A stretch of 38,004 nucleotides of DNA, taken from the NCBI RefSeq assembly GCF_000379185.1, contig NZ_KB900716.1:1-38004 (forward strand). Reading direction: 5' to 3'. Source of the stretch: Capnocytophaga cynodegmi DSM 19736 (GTDB taxonomy: Bacteria > Bacteroidota > Bacteroidia > Flavobacteriales > Flavobacteriaceae). Of this stretch, positions 6,095-14,616 are shown piece by piece; position 1 is the stretch's first letter; each line of letters begins with the position of its first letter. A program made the position numbers and the translations under genes. Under the pieces are notes generated by a model, which saw only the letters and a list, made by a program, of their open reading frames with translations, had not been told where the DNA came from and did no database searches.

Positions 6095-8527
6095 CTAATC
6101 TCTTAAACTTGCCCCTAATTTTTCTTCAAATTTTCGAAGCAAATTCTGCATAGATTTATCAATTTGCTTGTCTGTCAGGGTTTTATTAATATCTTGAAGA
6201 GTAAAACTCACAGCATAGCTTTTTTTGCCTTCCGGTAGTTTGTCCCCTTGATACACATCAAATAAGCTAATATCCTTCAGAATAGATTTTTCTGTTTCGC
6301 AAGCAATTTTATAAATATCATTAAATGAAATATTTTCGTCAAGTAATAATGCCAAATCACGTCTTACCTTCGGAAATTTAGAGATTTCCTGATATATAAT
6401 TTTATGATTTTTAACATTTTCCAGAATCACGTTCCAACAAATATTTGCAAAAAGAACTTCTTGTTTGATGCCAAAATCTTTCAGAATTTTATTCTTAATC
6501 ACTCCAATCGTTCCTAAAAGAGTTTCTCCCAAGAACCATCGGAATCCTTCTTGTATAAAAGAATTATCTTCATTTAGTGGCTTTATTGAGATGTTTTTTA
6601 GTCCTAAACGCTCAAAGATGGCTTCAATAGTTCCTTTTAGGAAAAAGAAATCTGTTTTTTGTGAAGAAATATTCCAGTTTTCATTATTCTGATTGCCAGT
6701 TGAACACACAATTAGATGTTTATCTTCATTGTATTTTCCATTTTCAAGATGATAACTTTTACCAAATTCAAAAAGTTTTAAATCTGAGTTTTTGCGATTA
6801 ATGTTGTATTCAATCACTTCCAATGCCGAGAACAACAAATTTTTACGCATAAAACTCAAGTCATTACTCAATGGATTGAGAATTTTTACTGCTTGTGTTG
6901 CATCTTGCTCGTAATCTGTGATAACTTTCTCAGAAACAAGACTATTCGTCATAATCTCGAAGAATCCCTGTCCAATAAGTTGATTTGCAATCGTATTTTG
7001 CAAATTGTGGTCATCATATTTTGATGAATGTGACATTGAAGCGTTGGTTTTTTCTGAAAAACTGATGTTGTTGTAACCATAAACACGCAAGATTTCTTCA
7101 ATAACATCAGCTTCTCTCTGAACATCAACACGATATGTAGGGACTAGAAGCCCTAAACCTCTCTCAGTAATTGAGTTTACTTTAATATCCAACGAATGCA
7201 GGATGTTTTTAATAGTTTCAGTAGGAATAACTTGTCCTACAAGTTTGTTAACTTTATCAAAGGCTAAGAAAACTTGAAAATCTTCGTGTTTTTTAGGATA
7301 TAAATCAACAATATCAGAAGAAATTACTCCTCCAGCAATATTTTCTATCAAGATTGCTGCATACATCAACGCATATTTTACGTCATTGACATTAATTCCT
7401 CTTTCAAAACGGAAAGAAGCGTCCGTATTGATTCCGTGTCGTTTAGCTGTTTTTCGTACAGATACAGGATTAAAGTAAGCACTTTCCAAGAAAATAGTTC
7501 TTGTACTGGTGGTTACTCCTGAATTTATTCCTCCAAGAACTCCCGCTATGCACAAAGGTTTTTCAGTATCACAAATTACGATATCCTCTGCGTCAAGAGT
7601 GCGTTCTACTCCGTCCAACGTTGTAAGCTTTGTTCCAGCTTCCGCTGTTTTGACAATAATCTTTTTACCTACAATGTGATTTACATCAAAGGCGTGAAGA
7701 GGTTGACCGAGTCCGTGAAGTACGTAATTTGTAATATCGACAATGTTATTTTTTGGAGTTAATCCAATAGCTTTGAGCTTATTCTGTAACCATTTTGGAG
7801 ATTCAGCAACTTTCACATTACTAATAGCAACTCCAGCATATCGAGGTACCAAATCTTTGTTTTTAACTTCGATGTCAATTTTGGATAATCTGTTATCCAC
7901 GTGGAATTTAGTTACAGAAGGAGTGATTAGTTCCAAGTGAGTTCCGTGTTGCATTAAACCAGCACGTAAATCACGAGCTACACCATAATGGCTCATTGCA
8001 TCTGCTCGGTTTGGAGTTAATCCTATTTCAAAAATCTCATCACTTTCAACCTCAAAGATTTCACTACAAGGTGTTCCAGGTTCATATTTTTCATCTAAAA
8101 TGAGAATTCCCTCGTGTCCTTCACCCAATCCAAGTTCATCTTCGGCACAAATCATTCCAAAACTCTCCTCTCCTCGAATTTTTCCTTTTTTGATTTCGAA
8201 AGAATTACCTTCTTTGTCAAATAGTTTAGTTCCTATAGTAGCAACAGGTACTTTTTGCCCTTTTGCAACATTGGGAGCACCACAAACTATCTGTAAAATA
8301 GTTCCTTGCCCAACATCAACTTTGGTGATTTTCAATCGGTCAGCATTCGGGTGTTGTTCGCATTCCAGTACGTGTCCTACAACAACTCCCTTCAATCCTC
8401 CTTTGATACTTTCAAAAGTTTCAATTCCTTCAACCTCAAGCCCTAAGTCGGTTAGCAGAACACCAACTTGTTCTGAAGGCAAGTCAATTTTTATAAATTT
8501 TTTAATCCAATTGTATGAAATTTTCAT
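6095..8527 (-). CDS. pheT: Phenylalanyl-tRNA synthetase beta subunit
   Basis: The beta chain of the alpha2-beta2 enzyme that charges tRNA-Phe. At 810 residues it is full length. In order: the N-terminal helix (MKISYNWIKKF), an EMAP-type tRNA-binding domain at about 40-150 with HPNADRLKI, the B3/B4 editing domain at about 210-380, B5 near 400-475, the catalytic-like core, and a C-terminal anticodon-binding FDX-ACB domain from about 715 (KFPKVRRDLALL). pheS is not adjacent, as in many Bacteroidota. A -7 box lies at 8566-8573; I saw no leader peptide or attenuator in the short 5' region. Confidence 0.97.
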   Translation of the reverse strand: MKISYNWIKKFIKIDLPSEQVGVLLTDLGLEVEGIETFESIKGGLKGVVVGHVLECEQHPNADRLKITKVDVGQGTILQIVCGAPNVAKGQKVPVATIGTKLFDKEGNSFEIKKGKIRGEESFGMICAEDELGLGEGHEGILILDEKYEPGTPCSEIFEVESDEIFEIGLTPNRADAMSHYGVARDLRAGLMQHGTHLELITPSVTKFHVDNRLSKIDIEVKNKDLVPRYAGVAISNVKVAESPKWLQNKLKAIGLTPKNNIVDITNYVLHGLGQPLHAFDVNHIVGKKIIVKTAEAGTKLTTLDGVERTLDAEDIVICDTEKPLCIAGVLGGINSGVTTSTRTIFLESAYFNPVSVRKTAKRHGINTDASFRFERGINVNDVKYALMYAAILIENIAGGVISSDIVDLYPKKHEDFQVFLAFDKVNKLVGQVIPTETIKNILHSLDIKVNSITERGLGLLVPTYRVDVQREADVIEEILRVYGYNNISFSEKTNASMSHSSKYDDHNLQNTIANQLIGQGFFEIMTNSLVSEKVITDYEQDATQAVKILNPLSNDLSFMRKNLLFSALEVIEYNINRKNSDLKLFEFGKSYHLENGKYNEDKHLIVCSTGNQNNENWNISSQKTDFFFLKGTIEAIFERLGLKNISIKPLNEDNSFIQEGFRWFLGETLLGTIGVIKNKILKDFGIKQEVLFANICWNVILENVKNHKIIYQEISKFPKVRRDLALLLDENISFNDIYKIACETEKSILKDISLFDVYQGDKLPEGKKSYAVSFTLQDINKTLTDKQIDKSMQNLLRKFEEKLGASLRD

Positions 8528-8565
8528 AGTGAATTTTAAGTAAATCTAAATAATTTTCAAAGTCG

Positions 8566-8573
8566 CAAAGTTA
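8566..8573 (-). promoter_or_regulatory. pheT promoter -7 box
   Basis: On the minus strand this reads TAACTTTG, an exact TAnnTTTG match 38 bases before the pheT start. Confidence 0.5.
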
Positions 8574-8665
8574 CAATTTTCTTTTGAAAGAAGATACTTT
8601 ATTTTCTAAAAGTTTTGAGCTGTATTACTGTTCAATATTCAGAGCGTATTTAGTACATATGTGAG

Positions 8666-9607
8666 TTAAAAATCTCCGTAATTTACTTGAAAACAGGGAA
8701 GTCCAAGCTCTTTTCGCCACATATCTACTACCTGATTTCTGTCATCTAAAAGAAATTCTACAAAATATTTTCCTTGAATTTCATTTTCAAAAATTTCTCG
8801 TTTTATAATGCTATCCTTGCGAAAATCATTAGCATTTCGCATTATAAGTAAATCATAATCAATATTATATTTCTGTAGAAAACGAATTGTAGGTTCACGA
8901 TAAATATTTTCTCTTCCTGAAAGTAAAATTATTGTATAGCCTTTATTTTTAGCCATTTCTAGTATCTTCGCAACAGGTTCGTTCACCAAATCATTCTCAC
9001 AAGTGGAAGCATTGTAAGGGTCACGACCATTCAGAATTGATAGAGTGCCATCCAAGTCACAAATTACAGCTTTTGGCAGATTTTCATTTTGTGTAACATA
9101 CTTGTTTTCAGTTTCTTTTAGTCTTCTCGGAATTGGTTGAAAGTCAAATTTTTCTTTTGTAAAACGCAATTGATTAACATATTTTTCAATGGCTCTTTTC
9201 GGAATAAATTTTCCAATTTCTGCATTGCGTTTATCGCAACGTGACACAAGTTCTTCAGTTGGTAAGTCAAATACTTTAAATTGAATATCAGCGTATTCTG
9301 TGTATGTTTCTATCATATCTTCAATGGTTCGCAATCCACAATTCGTAGCGTCAATTATTACATTGGTTTTACTTTTCAAAAGTGCAATTGTGGAGGCCTC
9401 TACCATTTTTGAAATACGTTCTTCGTAGAAAGAATTCATTTTTGTGTCTCCAAATTGCATCATTCGAAAATCATCACGATTTACACGCACCCAATTCTCT
9501 TCGGTACGCAAAAAGTATTTGGCAAAAGTAGATTTCCCTGAACCTGGAGCTCCCACTAATATGAGTAATTTTGGGAATGTATGTTTGTTAATATTTTGTC
9601 GTGTCAT
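8666..9607 (-). CDS. pnkp1: Polynucleotide 5'-kinase / 3'-phosphatase of the RNA-repair complex (Pnkp1)
   Basis: Heals broken RNA ends. The N-terminal P-loop kinase has GAPGSGKS at about residues 19-26 and RVNRDD at 41-46. The C-terminal HAD phosphatase starts at ICDLDGT (Asp184 and Asp186), with LSGRENIYR and LLDDRNQVVDMW further on. The 313-residue architecture is that of T4 polynucleotide kinase/phosphatase. It differs from Clostridium-type bacterial Pnkp, which fuses kinase, metallophosphoesterase and ligase. Here the ligase is the preceding gene, overlapped by ATGA, and Hen1 is the first gene of the operon. This matches the three-protein Pnkp1-Rnl-Hen1 repair complex. Likely targets are tRNAs cut by ribotoxins (known for the family, inferred here). 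Confidence 0.9.
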   Translation of the reverse strand: MTRQNINKHTFPKLLILVGAPGSGKSTFAKYFLRTEENWVRVNRDDFRMMQFGDTKMNSFYEERISKMVEASTIALLKSKTNVIIDATNCGLRTIEDMIETYTEYADIQFKVFDLPTEELVSRCDKRNAEIGKFIPKRAIEKYVNQLRFTKEKFDFQPIPRRLKETENKYVTQNENLPKAVICDLDGTLSILNGRDPYNASTCENDLVNEPVAKILEMAKNKGYTIILLSGRENIYREPTIRFLQKYNIDYDLLIMRNANDFRKDSIIKREIFENEIQGKYFVEFLLDDRNQVVDMWRKELGLPCFQVNYGDF

Positions 9608-10788
9608 AGTCTGCTATCTAATTGTTTTTCAATTTCTTCTCCTAAAATTCTATCGAGAATCAAATTTTTAAAATAATAATTTTCTTCATCAATTTCTTGG
9701 TAAGGTGTTTTAATCATTTTTTGATTGATAGCCCAATCATTGATGGAACATTTTAATTTTGATTTTATATTTCTTTTTGCAATATATTCTTGTAATCTAT
9801 CTTGAAAATCAACTCCATACACAAGTGTTAAGTAATTGTTATTACGAACTTTAAAGGCTGGAGGCATTCCAGGTAGAAAAGCTGTTCGGGGTTTTATCAT
9901 TACACCTTCTTCATTGTTTTGGTTTATTTCGTTTACCCAATGCTGAATTTCTGGAAATTTTTGCTCAAAATCTTCCTGGTTTTCAAAAGTATAATGTAAA
10001 AAATCATCATCATTTATTTGTTTGAAACTTAAATTATCATTTACAAAAGTTTCTGAACCATCGGAATGAATTTCTTTTAAGATATTAAAAGGTTTGAAAT
10101 ATATTTCGCTGTCTTTTCCAAATACATCTAATTGGTTTTTAAATAGTTGAATGTTTTTTCGGTAGTTCTCCAGATGTAAAAATTTGAATTTTTTTACCGT
10201 TTCATATTGGCGAATGACGTGCATTGGATACTTTTCTTTTAACTCCTTTTGGGACAATGTTTTAGCGTCTTCAGTAAACGAAATAAATTCAGGAGTTTGT
10301 TTTATTTTATTCAATTTTTCATATAAATCCGATTCTTCCAAATAATCGCAATGAATTCGGTGAGAAATGTAATATCCTGAAAATTCATTGTTAATCAATC
10401 CTTTACCTAAAACAGACCAAGGCATTAATTCCGATTGAATGATACGAATTTCTACACTTTTCCACGAAAATCGACCGTGAAGTTCCTTTAAGGCATTGAG
10501 CCATTTTTCTTTATCCAAATGATTGATTTGAAATCCATTTCGGCTTACTAAGTAGCTTTCTTCCAGATTTTTATGTAGATAAATGTCGCAATACGAACCC
10601 ATATATTTTTTCTGGATTACAATCTCTGAAACTCCTGCTTTTAAAAACCATAGAATCCCTTCATATAAACTTTCTATTTCATTTCTTTCCAAGGATTTAG
10701 GAGCTGGAGAAATGGTGGGAGAAAAAGCATTTATTTTGTTTTTACAGAACCAATTGATTCTCTTTTTAATTATATTTTTATCTTCCAT
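9604..10788 (-). CDS. rnl: ATP-dependent RNA ligase of the RNA-repair complex (Rnl)
   Basis: Seals the ends prepared by Pnkp1. Visible nucleotidyltransferase motifs: I, KYMGS, with the lysine to be adenylylated (Lys61 from this ATG); III, with SELMPWSVLGKGL; IV, EEGVMIKP; and V, KVRNNNYLTLVYGVDF. The last closely resembles the ligase domain of bacterial Pnkp. A C-terminal helical tail with KRNIKSKLKCS resembles that family's ligase module. The ATG at 10788 was chosen; a GTG at 10794 abuts the hen1 stop and would add two residues. The stop overlaps the pnkp1 start by ATGA, so the three genes form one transcription unit. Confidence 0.88.
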   Translation of the reverse strand: MEDKNIIKKRINWFCKNKINAFSPTISPAPKSLERNEIESLYEGILWFLKAGVSEIVIQKKYMGSYCDIYLHKNLEESYLVSRNGFQINHLDKEKWLNALKELHGRFSWKSVEIRIIQSELMPWSVLGKGLINNEFSGYYISHRIHCDYLEESDLYEKLNKIKQTPEFISFTEDAKTLSQKELKEKYPMHVIRQYETVKKFKFLHLENYRKNIQLFKNQLDVFGKDSEIYFKPFNILKEIHSDGSETFVNDNLSFKQINDDDFLHYTFENQEDFEQKFPEIQHWVNEINQNNEEGVMIKPRTAFLPGMPPAFKVRNNNYLTLVYGVDFQDRLQEYIAKRNIKSKLKCSINDWAINQKMIKTPYQEIDEENYYFKNLILDRILGEEIEKQLDSRL

Positions 10789-10794
10789 TTTCAC

Positions 10795-12114
10795 TTAATT
10801 TTTTTTGTTATCATTCTCAATTACAACTGCTTGAGTTGGACAAATTCCGTTTATTTTATCACCAATATCGTAAAAAGTATATTGGCAGTTTTTGTTTTCC
10901 AAGCATTTTTTTATAAAATTCTCAAATTCAGATTTATTCCATTCAAAATGATGGTCAGTATGTCGCATATTTTCCTCATTTTCAAAATAATGAACGTTAA
11001 ATTCACTATTTGGAGTGGTTATAATCAACTTGTTGAAATTAAATGACAAACATTGTTTTACCAAACATTCAGCTTCTTGAGGTGTGTTGTGCTCAATAAC
11101 TTCTGTTAGTAAAATATTTACAGGTTTATCATATTTAAAATCAGATAGATTGTTGATGAAAAATAAATTGTCTGCATTGTATTTTTCTTTAAAATTTTCA
11201 GCAATTTTTTGCACTTCAGGGTCTGTGTCCATTGCAAAATAAGGGTGATTGTAGTCGTAACTTTTTCGCATAAATCGGCGGTAATACTTTAGCTCTCCAC
11301 AACCAACGTCTAAAATAGGAAAATCAAATCCAAACTGATTTACAGCAAAATCCATACGGCTTCCGTGTGTGTCTGCGAACTGAAATTCAATTTCGATATT
11401 TTGTTTGCGAAAGTAATTTTCAAAAACAGGTTTTATTTCGGCAAACTGACGTTCACTCTTTACCGCTTTCTTAATAAACAAATAAAAAACGAAATAAGGA
11501 ACGTTATCAATATTTGTTAAAATACGAACATATTTTTGTGCAAAAGAATCATCAATGTATGTGAATTCTCCGTATTCGTTGGTAATATGGACAATTACAG
11601 CAATGAAATTCAATAAATTAAAAGCTTCAAAAGCATTTTTGCCTTGTATGAAAAGAGAAACATTATTCCCTGTCATAGGAGTAACTTTCACGTTTTTGAA
11701 GTATTTTTCCATCAAAAAAATTCCGTGTTTGTACCAAGAAGAATTGATATACATATTTTTAACTTTAATAGTACATTCCTCTGTATCAACTTCTTGTTTG
11801 TTCTGATTCAGCCATTTGATAGTTTGTTTGTAATAAATTTCTCTCTCTTGTAACAAATCTTTAAAGAGTTCGTTACAAATATGTAAAATCACAAGAGGCG
11901 AACAGTAACTCTGAAAATCAATTTGATTGCTTTCTTCTGGCAAATAGCTATATCGTGTATCTTGGAAAATAACATCATAACGATTTGAATTTAAGACATT
12001 TCCTATTATTTGTCCATTACGTAATGATTTGGCATAAATTCCAAAATCAGTTTGTGGATTTTTGTTTAGAATGTCTAACAATTTCGGATTTTGTGATTGA
12101 ATTTGTATAATCAT
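10795..12114 (-). CDS. hen1: RNA 3'-terminal 2'-O-methyltransferase Hen1
   Basis: Methylates the 2'-OH at the cut end before sealing, so the repaired RNA resists being cut again at that point. The C-terminal half is the methyltransferase: the SAM loop LDVGCGELKYY at about 268-278, the metal motif TEVIEH (Glu338, Glu341, His342), TTPNSEFN at 366-373, and RHTDHHFEW with His388. These are the Hen1 metal ligands. The N-terminal 240 residues should form the bacterial Hen1 domain that contacts the ligase. The 439-residue length is a little under the 460-480 usual in other phyla. It is first in the operon, and a dyad at 12191-12209 lies just upstream. Confidence 0.9.
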   Translation of the reverse strand: MIIQIQSQNPKLLDILNKNPQTDFGIYAKSLRNGQIIGNVLNSNRYDVIFQDTRYSYLPEESNQIDFQSYCSPLVILHICNELFKDLLQEREIYYKQTIKWLNQNKQEVDTEECTIKVKNMYINSSWYKHGIFLMEKYFKNVKVTPMTGNNVSLFIQGKNAFEAFNLLNFIAVIVHITNEYGEFTYIDDSFAQKYVRILTNIDNVPYFVFYLFIKKAVKSERQFAEIKPVFENYFRKQNIEIEFQFADTHGSRMDFAVNQFGFDFPILDVGCGELKYYRRFMRKSYDYNHPYFAMDTDPEVQKIAENFKEKYNADNLFFINNLSDFKYDKPVNILLTEVIEHNTPQEAECLVKQCLSFNFNKLIITTPNSEFNVHYFENEENMRHTDHHFEWNKSEFENFIKKCLENKNCQYTFYDIGDKINGICPTQAVVIENDNKKN

Positions 12115-12190
12115 TTTTTTATTATTTTAATTTTGAAAAGAAAAATTCGTTATTCTCATTAAGTTTGATGGTGCAAAATAAATATACATG

Positions 12191-12209
12191 TACGCAATCT
12201 TTTTGCGTA
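12191..12209. promoter_or_regulatory. Dyad upstream of the RNA-repair operon, candidate operator
   Basis: TACGCAA (12191-12197), five bases, then TTGCGTA (12203-12209): a perfect 7-base inverted repeat, unusually GC-containing for this AT-rich region. It sits 77 bases before the hen1 start, next to its likely promoter. The spacing suits a helix-turn-helix dimer. It could also form a small RNA hairpin. Confidence 0.4.
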
Positions 12210-12366
12210 GGTAAAATAATTTTATTTTTTAGTAATTTTTTTGATGAATAATTAATTAAATATTGCGTTTTTAGGTGATTTAGAGGCAAAATCAAATGAT
12301 CTTCTTTTGTGTTTTATTTTGATAATCAGTTTCTTGTAAAATTATTCCATTTTTATTTTGAATAAG

Positions 12367-12399
12367 TTGAAAAAAATAAAAATAGTTTTTTTATATTTG
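12367..12399 (+). promoter_or_regulatory. sucC promoter
   Basis: TTG at 12367-12369, a 22-base spacer, and TATATTTG at 12392-12399, 27 bases before the gene. Confidence 0.6.
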
Positions 12400-12426
12400 T
12401 CAATCAGGATTATAAATTAATTACAA

Positions 12427-13620
12427 ATGAATTTACACGAATATCAAGGAAAAGAAATACTTTCAAGTTTTGGCGTACGTGTGCAACGTGGAATTGTAGC
12501 CCAAACTCCAAAAGAAGCGGTGGAAGCAGCAAAACAACTAACAGCTGAGACGGGAACGGAGTGGTATGTGGTTAAAGCTCAAATTCACGCAGGTGGACGC
12601 GGGAAAGGTGGTGGAGTTAAATTAGCTAAAGGGTTGCAAGATGTTGAGCCATTAGCTAGTCAAATCATCGGGATGAATTTGATTACTCCGCAAACACCAC
12701 CAGAAGGCAAGAAAGTACACCAAGTGCTTATTGCTGAAGATGTTTACTACCCAGGAGAAAGTAAGCCTGAGGAGTTTTATATGTCCGTTTTGCTAGATCG
12801 TTCCAAAGGGAAAAATATGATTATGTACTCAACTGAAGGCGGAATGGATATTGAAGCAGTTGCTGAAGAAACTCCCCATTTGATATTTACTGAGGAAATT
12901 GACCCAGCAGTGGGATTGTTGCCTTTCCAAGCTCGTCAGATAGCTTTTAATCTAGGGCTTTCGGGCGATGCTCACAAAGAAATGGTGAAATTTGTAACAG
13001 CGTTGTATAAGGCGTATGTTTCTTCTGATTCAAGCCTTTTTGAAATAAATCCAGTTTTAAAAACCTCTGATAATAAGATTTTAGCAGTAGATGCTAAAGT
13101 TACCCTTGATGATAACTCACTTTATCGCCATAAAGAGTATGCTGAATTGCGTGATTTGCGTGAGGAAAATCCGATTGAGGTGGAAGCTAAAGCTGTCGGT
13201 TTGAATTATGTTGCCCTTGACGGAAATGTTGGTTGTATGGTAAATGGTGCGGGACTTGCGATGGCTACAATGGATTTGATTAAACAAGCAGGAGGTTCAC
13301 CAGCAAACTTTTTAGATGTGGGAGGAACTGCTGATGCCAAACGAGTGGAAACTGCTTTTCGAATTATCTTAAAAGACCCAAATGTAAAGGCTATTTTGGT
13401 TAATATTTTTGGAGGAATTGTACGTTGTGACCGTGTAGCTCAGGGAATTGTAGATGCTTACAAAAATATGGGAGGCGAAATTAAGGTTCCTATCATTGTG
13501 CGTTTACAAGGGACTAATGCTGAGATAGCTAAGGAAATTATTGATAATTCAGGTTTAGCGGTACATTCAGCAATTTTATTTCAAGAAGCGGCTGATAAAG
13601 TAAAAGATGTACTAAAATAG
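12427..13620 (+). CDS. sucC: Succinyl-CoA synthetase (ligase) beta subunit
   Basis: Converts succinyl-CoA to succinate with formation of a nucleoside triphosphate in the citric acid cycle, together with the alpha subunit SucD. The 397-residue length is standard. The N-terminal ATP-grasp domain starts MNLHEYQGKEIL and has the glycine-rich HAGGRGKGGGVK loop. The C-terminal flavodoxin-like domain has GCMVNGAGLAMAT, NFLDVGG and VNIFGGIVRCD. No sucD adjoins: a terminator follows at once, so the alpha subunit must be encoded elsewhere. The start ATG lies 27 bases after the promoter box. Confidence 0.97.
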   Translation: MNLHEYQGKEILSSFGVRVQRGIVAQTPKEAVEAAKQLTAETGTEWYVVKAQIHAGGRGKGGGVKLAKGLQDVEPLASQIIGMNLITPQTPPEGKKVHQVLIAEDVYYPGESKPEEFYMSVLLDRSKGKNMIMYSTEGGMDIEAVAEETPHLIFTEEIDPAVGLLPFQARQIAFNLGLSGDAHKEMVKFVTALYKAYVSSDSSLFEINPVLKTSDNKILAVDAKVTLDDNSLYRHKEYAELRDLREENPIEVEAKAVGLNYVALDGNVGCMVNGAGLAMATMDLIKQAGGSPANFLDVGGTADAKRVETAFRIILKDPNVKAILVNIFGGIVRCDRVAQGIVDAYKNMGGEIKVPIIVRLQGTNAEIAKEIIDNSGLAVHSAILFQEAADKVKDVLK

Positions 13621-13644
13621 AAGATTTTTTACTAAAATAAATTC

Positions 13645-13679
13645 AAGGATAGAGTTCATTCTCTATCCTTTTATTTTTT
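13645..13679 (+). terminator. sucC terminator
   Basis: A perfect 10-base-pair stem (13645-13654 with 13661-13670) around a six-base loop, followed by a T-rich run to 13679. Confidence 0.85.
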
Positions 13680-13716
13680 GTTTTCAAAATTAATAAAAAG
13701 ATTAACTTTTAGGAGT

Positions 13717-13734
13717 TTATTTGTTAACAAATAA
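13717..13734. repeat. Perfect 18-base palindrome
   Basis: TTATTTGTTAACAAATAA is its own reverse complement. It lies in the gap between the sucC terminator and the DUF6089 promoter, about 160 bases upstream of that promoter. It may be a protein-binding site. I did not see a second copy of the core TTTGTTAACAAA in the window. Confidence 0.4.
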
Positions 13735-13889
13735 TAGAATTCTGAAATTCATAATTTTTGGTTTATTTACTTGAAAATCAATTTTTTTGAATATTTATGT
13801 TCCTTTGAACTTATCTATATGAATTGAAACAAAATAGTTAAATAAAAAATATTGTTGAAAAAATAAATATGATTTTTCCATAAAACTTT

Positions 13890-13897
13890 TATATTTG
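13890..13897 (+). promoter_or_regulatory. Promoter -7 box of the uppS-bamA cluster
   Basis: TATATTTG, an exact TAnnTTTG match 17 bases before the DUF6089 start. A transcript from here would have a leader of only about 10 bases. Confidence 0.55.
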
Positions 13898-13914
13898 CAC
13901 TTTGTCGTTATTGT

Positions 13915-14604
13915 ATGCGTAGGTATTTATATTACATAGCAATTCTTTTGGGAATACAAACAGTAACAGCCCAAACGCACGAAATAGGTGTTTTTTTGGG
14001 TGGTAGCAATCCTATTAGTGATGTGGGAAGAACACATTATGTGTCTCCTAACAAGTTGGCTTTTGGAGCTTTATATAAGTGGAATTTTCACGATAAAATG
14101 GCTATGCGTTTGCAAGTAAGCACAACTAATTTGACAGGAAAGGACAAACAATCCGATGTTGTGGGAAAGGTAAATAGAGGTTTTTCTTTTTCTAATAAAA
14201 TTGTTGAAGCAAGTTTGGGAGCAGAGTATAACTTCTTCAAATTTAATATGCACAAGCCTCTTGATAAACCTATAACACCTTATGTTTTTACAGGTATTTC
14301 CTATATTGAACACGATGATTTATACTTTGAAAGTTTGCTGTTAAGTCCGCAAGATGCAAAAAAAACATCGAAAATATATAGTACTTGGGCGTTACCTGTT
14401 ATACTTGGTGTAAAAGCAAAGGTAGGAATCTATTTTGTAGTGGCAGTTGAAGTAGGTACACGTTTTACTTTTACAAATAATTTGGACGGAAGTTCTCCTA
14501 AGTATGGTGTGTCATTTGGAAATGTTGCAACTAAGGATTTTTATACATTTTCAGGAGTTACATTAACGTATACATTTGGAAGAAAACCTTGTTATTGCGA
14601 TTAG
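13915..14604 (+). CDS. DUF6089 family outer-membrane beta-barrel protein
   Basis: A 229-residue protein with a signal peptide (MRRYLYYIAILLGIQTVTAQ, cleaved at about residue 20), then alternating beta-strand-like segments such as HEIGVFLGG and FGALYKWNFH, ending with an aromatic strand (FSGVTLTYTFGRKP). It resembles the DUF6089 proteins that sit before uppS and bamA in many Flavobacteriaceae. Its role is unknown; the position suggests an envelope function. It lies 12 bases before uppS and starts the envelope gene run. Confidence 0.78.
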   Translation: MRRYLYYIAILLGIQTVTAQTHEIGVFLGGSNPISDVGRTHYVSPNKLAFGALYKWNFHDKMAMRLQVSTTNLTGKDKQSDVVGKVNRGFSFSNKIVEASLGAEYNFFKFNMHKPLDKPITPYVFTGISYIEHDDLYFESLLLSPQDAKKTSKIYSTWALPVILGVKAKVGIYFVVAVEVGTRFTFTNNLDGSSPKYGVSFGNVATKDFYTFSGVTLTYTFGRKPCYCD

Positions 14605-14616
14605 GATTAAAAGAAT

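Larger units (their letters stand above)
12115..12426. other. Divergent intergenic region hen1 / sucC
   Basis: 312 bases without a gene. It holds the sucC promoter (12367-12399), the dyad at 12191-12209 and a weak -7-like sequence for hen1 on the minus strand (TTATTTTG, around 12174-12181). The overlap of an 8-base palindrome TACATGTA (12185-12192) with the dyad is noted. I see no RNA gene. Confidence 0.5.

Noticed and set aside
8100-8543. 147-codon frame opposite the pheT N-terminus
   Set aside because: Pro/Ser/Thr-rich translation of the pheT complement, without domain or ribosome signal.
8528-8665. Possible phenylalanine attenuator before pheT
   Set aside because: The region between promoter box and gene is under 40 bases, with no Phe-rich frame or terminator hairpin.
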